The translations under genes and the position numbers were made by a program. Of a stretch of 64,000 nucleotides of DNA, positions 58,436-64,000 are shown piece by piece; positions within the stretch are counted from its first letter, which is position 1, and the number at the start of each line of letters is the position of its first letter. Source of the DNA: Betaproteobacteria bacterium (GTDB lineage: Bacteria > Pseudomonadota > Gammaproteobacteria > Burkholderiales > Rhodocyclaceae); contig WRMF01000002.1 in the NCBI GenBank assembly GCA_009777245.1, forward strand, positions 1 through 64,000. The letters are read 5' to 3'. The notes under the pieces were generated by a model, which saw only the letters and a program-made list of their open reading frames with translations, was not told the origin of the DNA and searched no databases.

Positions 58436-58559
58436 TTGAACACGCGTCGAGCGCAATCCTCGAAATGAATGGCGAGGTGAGCGAGACAGTTGTTTTATGG
58501 AGCCGAAGGCTCTCTGACTTGTACCGAGGAATCCCCGGCCTTCAGGCCGGGGTGACTCA
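58436..58559 (+). repeat. Three-hairpin dispersed repeat, copy E
   Basis: The best-formed copy. TTGAACACGCGTCGAGCGC, hairpin 1 around TCGAAATGAATGGCGA, hairpin 2 GGAGCC-GAA-GGCTCT, and hairpin 3 CCCCGGCC-TTCA-GGCCGGGG (8 bp, perfect), ending GACTCAA. It lies between the secretin gene and the ATPase gene and may separate their transcripts. Confidence 0.88.
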
Positions 58560-58594
58560 AACGCGTTCATTCTGTGTGCCTTTAATGCCCACTT

Positions 58595-58735
58595 GTCATT
58601 CCAGCGTAGGCGGTAATCCAGTACGGCGCTGAAAGTCACGGCAGATTTCCAGAACAGGACAAGAGCGATATTCCCATGCGGAAACACCATAGGAATGCAA
58701 AGTCTGTTCTGGATTCCCGCCTTCGCGGGAATGAC
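58595..58735. repeat. MITE-like element, copy 2
   Basis: A 141-bp element bounded by GTCATTCCAGCGTAGGCGG plus TAATCCAG and CTGGATTCCCGCCTTCGCGG plus GAATGAC, terminal inverted repeats of about 26 bp. The right end contains ATTCCC-N8-GGGAAT. The core (58646-58673, TTTCCAGAACAGGACAAGAG) matches the first copy in inverted orientation. It lies within the 388-bp gap between secretin and ATPase genes. Confidence 0.8.
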
Positions 58736-58803
58736 GATTAAATTACTGCCTGTGCATGAATGACTGGGTCGCATACGCTGGAATCCAGAAAGCCGAAATA
58801 ATT

Positions 58804-60666
58804 CTAGCGGGAAAAACCATCCGCCCCGTTCGTCCAGAACGCGGCGTCGGGGAGAGTTTCTCGAAGACCGGAAAAATCGCCATTCAGCGTCGCGTTATTG
58901 AGGACGATAGGGCGCAGAAAAATCACCAGTTCCGATTTCTTCGCGCCCTCGTACCTTGAGGTGAACAATTCCTTGATTAACGGGATGTTTCCCACCAGAG
59001 GCACTCTCCCGCTATCCCGATCCACGCGGTCTTCCATCAAGCCGCCGAGCACGGCGATTTCCCCGCTCCCCAATCGCAGGACAGATTCAATTTCACGGGT
59101 GCGAATCTGCGGTATTTCATTGGCGATATGGGACGGAATGTCCGGGTTCGGGTCCTTGACCATGCTCGCAATGCTGGAAATGGTCGGGCGCACATTCAAA
59201 ATGACGGTTTCGTCATCGCCTATTTGCGGCGTCACTGTCATGACAATGCCCACCGACACGGTCTGCGGCGTGGAGCTGTAAGCTACAACGGGATTGCTGT
59301 TGCTGCCGCCGGGGGTCACATCGGCTCTGATATTGAAATAGACCACGTTTTCAACCACCTTCAAAAGCGCGGTCTGGTTATTCAGAACCGAGAGGCGCGG
59401 ACTGGAAAGCACCCGCGTCGAACCGAATGATTCAAGCAGGCTCAAAGTCGCGGCAAACAGATTGCCGCGCCGGGAAATATCGGAGTAGCCAATGGAAAAA
59501 GGCGAAATTGCGGCTGATTGCCCTGTGGGTCTGCCCGCCTGCGTCAAGGTGAAAATCTTGCGCCCTTCATCCCAAAAACGGCTCCATTCGATGCCCTGCT
59601 GATAGCCGTCATTCAGCGCCACCTCAACGATGGTTGCCTCAATCATCACCTGACGATGCGCCGCATTCGCCACACTTTCAATAAATTCCTTGACGCGGTC
59701 ATGCTGCCGCCCGGTCGCGCGTACCGTCACCACTCCGCTTTCACGGTGAATGATGACGGAAGCCGCCTCGCGGAAAGTTGAACGCCTTGCCGTCGCGCGC
59801 TCTTCGTCCCGCGCATTGCGTACATCCTGGCGTTCGACCGGAATGGCGGACGAGGAAAACGCGCCGCCTGTTTCTTCACGCTCTTCCGCCGGAAAAATCT
59901 TGTCCGTTTCCTGAAGGATGCTTTTTATCCCCTGTTCCAGCGAGTCCCAGAAGCGATTGCCGGAGAGGTTCTCAACCCTTGTGGCAGAACCGTTGCCGTT
60001 TCCCGACATGAATGATGAGTTGCCGTCGCCCGCGCTGCCTGGCAGGCCGGAAGCGATCTGGGTAGTGGATGCAACCTCGCCGCTCATGCTCCTGCTCATG
60101 TTGACATAGTCCACCCGGTAATTCCGCAGAAACGGCGTATCCGGCATGACTGCCAGATTACCGCCATCCATCTCTACCCGCATTTCCACCTGACGCGCAA
60201 CCCGCTCCAGAATTTGCGGCAATGTCTGCTGGACTGCGTTCATCGTCACGACCCCTGATAATCCGGGGTGAATATCAACATTCAGCTTTGCGTCCCGCGC
60301 CAGAGCAAAGAGCAAATCCCGCACCGGCACTTCGTGCGCGACCACGCTGTAAGTTTCCGCCTGTTCTGGCCTGGATGGTTCTGCATGGCGAGCCGGAATT
60401 TCTTTCGGCCCTGCCGCGTCCTCGCCGGAATACTGCTGTCTGGCAGTCCGCGCGGAAGCGGACAGTTGTTCCGATTCCGCGCTCAGATGCCCTTGCAGGG
60501 AGACCTGCTGTCCGGTCACGCCACAGGCAGACAGCAGCACAATCAATCCCAACCATAGCGCATAGCGGGAGCAACCGGCAAAACAGGCGCGAAGAGAGCC
60601 GAAGATTTCCCCTGCGGACAAATCCCCGGCTCTACTGCCATGCTGACACAATACTGCCATGTTCAC
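58804..60666 (-). CDS. Outer-membrane secretin (MshL/PilQ/GspD family)
   Basis: A 620-residue secretin, probably a lipoprotein: a hydrophobic stretch ends LIVLLSACG. The N-terminal part contains an STN/N0-like domain (VRDLLFALARDAKLNVDIHPG) and an N1-like domain (VMIEATIVEVALNDGY). The C-terminal secretin core has VLSSPRLSVLNNQTALLKV, RTREIESVLRLGSGEIAVLG, GLMEDRVDRDSGRVPLVG and NIPLIKELFTS. It forms the outer-membrane pore for the pilus or secreted product. The exact start is uncertain: ATGs at 60666 or 60660 leave a long pre-signal tail, and a TTG lies further in. Confidence 0.92.
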   Translation of the reverse strand: MNMAVLCQHGSRAGDLSAGEIFGSLRACFAGCSRYALWLGLIVLLSACGVTGQQVSLQGHLSAESEQLSASARTARQQYSGEDAAGPKEIPARHAEPSRPEQAETYSVVAHEVPVRDLLFALARDAKLNVDIHPGLSGVVTMNAVQQTLPQILERVARQVEMRVEMDGGNLAVMPDTPFLRNYRVDYVNMSRSMSGEVASTTQIASGLPGSAGDGNSSFMSGNGNGSATRVENLSGNRFWDSLEQGIKSILQETDKIFPAEEREETGGAFSSSAIPVERQDVRNARDEERATARRSTFREAASVIIHRESGVVTVRATGRQHDRVKEFIESVANAAHRQVMIEATIVEVALNDGYQQGIEWSRFWDEGRKIFTLTQAGRPTGQSAAISPFSIGYSDISRRGNLFAATLSLLESFGSTRVLSSPRLSVLNNQTALLKVVENVVYFNIRADVTPGGSNSNPVVAYSSTPQTVSVGIVMTVTPQIGDDETVILNVRPTISSIASMVKDPNPDIPSHIANEIPQIRTREIESVLRLGSGEIAVLGGLMEDRVDRDSGRVPLVGNIPLIKELFTSRYEGAKKSELVIFLRPIVLNNATLNGDFSGLRETLPDAAFWTNGADGFSR

Positions 60667-60725
60667 GTTTCAGACAAAAATTTTACAACTTCGGAATTAT
60701 GACTGTGGATTGACATTCCCAAGGC

Positions 60726-61064
60726 TCACGCTTCCAGACAGGTTGAAAGATAGGCTTTACGCGCATCGCCCGTCAGCTTTTGCTCTTTTGCTTCCTGCTT
60801 GCACTGCTCGGCCTTTTCCCTGCCGGCCACCTTGTCGGACTTGGCGGCTCTGCCCTCGCCGGATAGGCAGGACGACATGAACGCTTTTCGTTCATCCCCT
60901 TTCAGCTCCCTTGACCTGGCTTCCTGATTGCAGGTTTTCATTTTCTCCCGCTGCGCTTGCTGCGCGGGAGTCGGCTCTTTTTTCGTCTTCGCGTCCCCAT
61001 CGGCTGCATGAGCCTGAAAAGCCAGAAGCAGAGCGGCGGCAAACGCCATGAACAATTTTTTCAT
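60726..61064 (-). CDS. PsiF-repeat periplasmic protein
   Basis: A 112-residue exported protein with signal peptide MKKLFMAFAAALLLAFQAHA and two PsiF repeats (about 39-71 and 84-112), each of the form K-x-C-x-x-E-A-x3-L-x-G-D-x-R-K-A-(F/Y)-(M/L)-S-(S/T)-C-L. PsiF is named as phosphate-starvation inducible in E. coli; its function is unknown. AGGAGA lies before the ATG at 61064. It is on the same strand as the secretin gene, 59 bp upstream of it. Confidence 0.9.
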   Translation of the reverse strand: MKKLFMAFAAALLLAFQAHAADGDAKTKKEPTPAQQAQREKMKTCNQEARSRELKGDERKAFMSSCLSGEGRAAKSDKVAGREKAEQCKQEAKEQKLTGDARKAYLSTCLEA

Positions 61065-61459
61065 GAAAATTTCTCCTAAAAGGAATAATGGAAATTCATA
61101 TTATCTTTACAGCAATTATTTTTTGCAAGTACACAGACATTTTTTGTATTTCGGCAAATCCTTTACTATAAAGACTAACAGCATCATATCTAACTATTTG
61201 ATCGTAAAAGATTATCTCTAAAAGATATATTATCAGCATCTATGAAATCATATAACTAAATGAATAAATTATATATACATAATTACGTATTTTATATACA
61301 TGAAGTTATATTCGCTCATACTTCGCATGGTTGCGTCCATACAACAGAAGTGTCATCCAATGGCATTACAGGACACTCGCATTTACCCGGATTATGGTGT
61401 TTGGGTGAGGGTTGGGGACTGAAGATTCAGGTTATAATTAATAATTTTTCCGGGCGATC
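61065..61459. other. AT-rich intergenic region between psiF-like gene and ribF
   Basis: A 395-bp divergent spacer. About 61080-61330 is strikingly AT-rich (ATTATATATACATAATTACG) compared with the GC-rich surroundings. A TATAAT at 61433-61438 with TTGGGG 15 bp upstream may be the ribF promoter. No ORF with a good ribosome binding site was found. Confidence 0.5.
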
Positions 61460-62404
61460 ATGCGGTTCTTTCGTGGTTTTAACGCAACAGCCGGACTGCC
61501 TTGCGCGCTCACCATCGGCAACTTTGACGGTCTGCACCTGGGGCATAAGGCGCTCCTTGGCCTGCTTGCCGACAGGGCGAGCGAGCGGGGTCTGCCCGCG
61601 TCGGCGCTGACCTTCGAGCCGCATCCGCGTGAATTTTTTTCTCCCCTTGACGCGCCTTTGCGCCTGACTTCCCTCTGTGAAAAACTGCTGTTGTTCAGGG
61701 AGAGCGGCGTCGACCATGTGCATGTAAGCCGCTTCAATGCCGATTTTTCCCGCCTTGGCGCGGAAGAATTTATCAGATCCGTTCTGGCGCGCGGCCTTAA
61801 TGCGCGCTACCTGTTGATCGGCGACGATTTTCGTTTCGGCGCCTGTCGCAACGGTGATTTCGCCATGTTGCAGGAGGCGGGAATTGAACACGGATTCGAA
61901 GTGGAAGCCATGCCTACCCTGTCCGCCGCCGGTGAACGGGCATCAAGCTCTGCTGTGCGTAAGGCGCTTGGGGTGGGCGACCTTGACCATGCGGCGCTTC
62001 TACTCGGACGGCCTTACAGCATCGTCGGGCGGGTGACAAGCGGCAACAGGCTTGGACGGCAAATCGGCTTTCCGACGCTGAATATCGCGCTTAAAAAACG
62101 GCGGCCTGCCATCGCAGGCGTGTTTGCGGTCGAGGTTGAGGGGATTTATGATGTACGCCTCAAAGGCGTTGCCAATGTCGGCGTTCGTCCCACCGTAGAC
62201 AATACCCTGGAGCCTCGACTGGAAGTCCATTTGTTTGACTGGTCGGGCGAATGCTACGGCGCGCGCCTTCGGGTACACTTTTTTTACAAGCTGCGCGATG
62301 AACTTCGTTTTCCGTCGCTCGATGCGTTAAAGGCGCAGATCGGGCTGGACGCGCTGGAAGCGCGCGGCTGGTTTTCTCAACAAACATCTGTTGAACCATC
62401 ATGA
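61460..62404 (+). CDS. ribF: Bifunctional riboflavin kinase / FAD synthetase
   Basis: Converts riboflavin to FMN and FMN to FAD. The 314-residue protein has an N-terminal nucleotidyltransferase domain ([53 protein letters not shown]) and a C-terminal flavokinase domain ([36 protein letters not shown]). The stop overlaps the ileS start (ATGA), the usual ribF-ileS arrangement in proteobacteria. Confidence 0.98.
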   Translation: MRFFRGFNATAGLPCALTIGNFDGLHLGHKALLGLLADRASERGLPASALTFEPHPREFFSPLDAPLRLTSLCEKLLLFRESGVDHVHVSRFNADFSRLGAEEFIRSVLARGLNARYLLIGDDFRFGACRNGDFAMLQEAGIEHGFEVEAMPTLSAAGERASSSAVRKALGVGDLDHAALLLGRPYSIVGRVTSGNRLGRQIGFPTLNIALKKRRPAIAGVFAVEVEGIYDVRLKGVANVGVRPTVDNTLEPRLEVHLFDWSGECYGARLRVHFFYKLRDELRFPSLDALKAQIGLDALEARGWFSQQTSVEPS

Positions 62405-64000
62405 CTACCGATTACCGAAAAACCTTGAATCTGCCCGATACGCCTTTTCCGATGCGGGGCGATCTCCCGAAACGCGAGCCGGGCCGGGTTGCCGACTGGC
62501 GGCGTCTCTACCGGAAAATCCGCTTGATCAGCGCCGGGCGCCCCCTTTTCATCCTGCATGACGGCCCTCCTTATGCCAACGGTAAAGTGCATCTGGGGCA
62601 CGCGCTGAACAAAATTCTGAAGGATATTGTCATTCGAGCCAAGACATTATCCGGGTTCGACGCGCCTTACGTGCCGGGTTGGGATTGTCATGGCCTGCCG
62701 ATTGAGCACAAGATCGAAACCACCCACGGCAAACGTCTGCCCCCCGACAAGGCGCGCGAATTGTGCCGCGCCTACGCCGCCGAACAACTGGAGATTCAGA
62801 AGGCGGATTTCATCCGTCTTGGTGTGCTCGGCGACTGGGACAACCCTTACCTGACGATGGACTTTGCCAACGAGGCGAATGAAATTCGCGCCCTTGCCGA
62901 AATGGTAAAGCAGGGTCACGTATTCAAGGGGATGAAGCCGGTGAACTGGTGTTTTGACTGCGGCTCCGCGCTTGCCGAGGCCGAAGTGGAATACGCCGAC
63001 AAATCATCCCCTGCCATTGACGTGGCGTTTCCACTGGATGACGGCCAAGCCGCCAGATTAGCTGCGGCATTTGGTCTTGCGAGCCTTGCAAAGCCCGCTG
63101 CCGCTGTCATCTGGACGACTACGCCGTGGACGATTCCCGCCAATCAGGCTCTCAATGTTCATCCCGAACTTGATTACGCGCTGGTGGATGTAGGCGAACG
63201 CTTGCTGCTTCTGGCGCATGAACAGGCAGAATCTGCGCTCATGCGCTACAAGCTCGACGGCGCGATTATCGCTATAGCCAAAGGCGCGGCGCTTGACAAA
63301 ATCGCGTTCCGCCATCCGTTTTATGACCGCGAGTCGCCTGTGTTTCTTGCCGATTATGTGGGTAGCGACGCCGGAACCGGCATTGTGCATTCGGCTCCGG
63401 CTCACGGCGCGGACGACTTCAATTCGTGGCTTGCCTACGGAAATAGCCCCCACGCTCCCCTCGGCTCGCAGCCCCCCGAGGGGGCTGCGCCCGCCCTTGG
63501 GTCTGCCCTGCGGGCGGGCGGGCGCGGCAGAGATGAAATTCTGTCAATCGTCCAGGGCGACGGGCGTTTTGTCGCCGATCTGCCGTTTTTCGGCGGCATG
63601 AATATCTGGAAAGCCAACCCGGCCATCGTCGAAAAGCTCACCGAAGTAGGCGCGCTCTTCTCGCATGAAAAAATTGTTCATAGTTATATGCACTGCTGGC
63701 GGCACAAGACGCCGCTTGTTTATCGCGCCACTACCCAATGGTTCGTGGGCATGGATCGCAAGGCGGGGGACGGCTCTACCCTGCGGATGCGGGCACTCAA
63801 AGGCGTGGAAGAAACCAGTTTTTTTCCCGCCTGGGGGCAGGCGCGTCTGCACGCGATGATTGCCGGGCGTCCTGACTGGTGCATTTCGCGCCAACGCTCC
63901 TGGGGCGTGCCGATTCCGTTCTTTCTCCACCGCCAGACGGGCGAACTGCACCCGCGCACAATCGAGCTGATGGAAGAAGTCGCGCGCCGGGTCGAAAAAG
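62401..64000 (+). CDS. ileS: Isoleucyl-tRNA synthetase, N-terminal part (runs off window)
   Basis: Class I aminoacyl-tRNA synthetase; 533 codons are visible. It begins [20 protein letters not shown], with the HIGH motif as HLGH ([16 protein letters not shown]), [12 protein letters not shown], the editing-domain [23 protein letters not shown] and [18 protein letters not shown] lies beyond the window. A GC-rich stretch at about 63443-63526 is translated in frame as an extra Pro/Gly/Ala-rich loop of about 28 residues (see separate entry). It follows ribF with a four-base overlap. Confidence 0.97.
   Translation, partial: MTTDYRKTLNLPDTPFPMRGDLPKREPGRVADWRRLYRKIRLISAGRPLFILHDGPPYANGKVHLGHALNKILKDIVIRAKTLSGFDAPYVPGWDCHGLPIEHKIETTHGKRLPPDKARELCRAYAAEQLEIQKADFIRLGVLGDWDNPYLTMDFANEANEIRALAEMVKQGHVFKGMKPVNWCFDCGSALAEAEVEYADKSSPAIDVAFPLDDGQAARLAAAFGLASLAKPAAAVIWTTTPWTIPANQALNVHPELDYALVDVGERLLLLAHEQAESALMRYKLDGAIIAIAKGAALDKIAFRHPFYDRESPVFLADYVGSDAGTGIVHSAPAHGADDFNSWLAYGNSPHAPLGSQPPEGAAPALGSALRAGGRGRDEILSIVQGDGRFVADLPFFGGMNIWKANPAIVEKLTEVGALFSHEKIVHSYMHCWRHKTPLVYRATTQWFVGMDRKAGDGSTLRMRALKGVEETSFFPAWGQARLHAMIAGRPDWCISRQRSWGVPIPFFLHRQTGELHPRTIELMEEVARRVEK
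63443..63526 (+). repeat. REP-like palindromic insertion within ileS
   Basis: Two stable hairpins: CAGCCCCC-CGA-GGGGGCTG (63469-63487) and CGCCCGCCC...GGGCGGGCG (63488-63520). They add about 28 residues ([20 protein letters not shown], then ALRAGGRGR) between [10 protein letters not shown] and [13 protein letters not shown]. In relatives, as I recall, these two blocks are nearly contiguous. The reading frame is kept and no stop codon arises. Confidence 0.75.

Noticed and set aside
61260-61610. 116-residue frame running from the AT-rich spacer into ribF
   Set aside because: It overlaps the ribF start in another frame, lacks a ribosome binding site, and changes composition abruptly at the gene border.

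Overview
The window looks like chromosome of a flagellated Gram-negative betaproteobacterium. This is inferred from gene order (isc cluster with cysE, flhB-flhA-flhF-flhG-fliA-motCD, lipB-lipA, ribF-ileS) and protein style; a Rhodocyclales-like host is plausible but unproven. Coding density is high and most genes are housekeeping, motility or chemotaxis genes. No phage, integrase, transposase gene, CRISPR array or rRNA was seen. The only tRNA is a tRNA-Val(GAC).

Layout: (1) 1-5610, minus strand: cysE, then iscR, two tandem cysteine desulfurases, iscU, iscA, hscB and the start of gdhA. An IscR type-1-like operator lies over the iscR promoter. (2) 5850-9273: cytochrome c', a degenerate receiver/GGDEF protein, an NlpC/P60 hydrolase and aat. 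(3) 9432-28577: a motility block: MCP, motAB, cheR, cheB, two cheV genes, cheY, cheZ, cheA, flhB, flhA, flhF, flhG, fliA and a second stator pair, motCD. No cheW or cheD is present here. (4) 28850-37322: a Sel1-repeat lipoprotein, glmS, pgk, a single-chain Type IIG restriction-modification enzyme, ampD and tRNA-Val. (5) 37549-48783: a small MreB-like protein, xseA, an HDOD protein, an MscS-type channel, lipB-lipA, an EAL/HDOD protein, fabI, an OFA-type MFS transporter and argB. (6) 48817-51687: a second single-chain RM enzyme of the MmeI type. (7) 52078-60666, minus strand: a compact type IV pilus / type II secretion-like locus: secretin, ATPase, platform protein, a GspL/PilM-like protein, a large cysteine-rich pilin-like protein and a pseudopilin. 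(8) 60726-64000: psiF-like gene, ribF and the 5' part of ileS.

The most distinctive content is in two layers. The first is the pilus/secretion-like locus, whose two terminal proteins share an N-terminal motif (ALLGYAV followed by LPCPD) and so look like divergent paralogues of an unusual pilin family. The second is a dense set of small palindromic repeats. One is a roughly 120 bp element found five times, with three hairpins and compensatory base changes; its 3' end resembles the right ends of IS200/IS605-type elements. Another is a 130-140 bp MITE-like element with ATTCCC-type terminal inverted repeats. A third is a set of REP-like hairpins. Two REP-like sequences sit in frame inside conserved genes (ileS and the MmeI-like enzyme).

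All functional calls come from reading the sequence and recalling family motifs. No database search was run.
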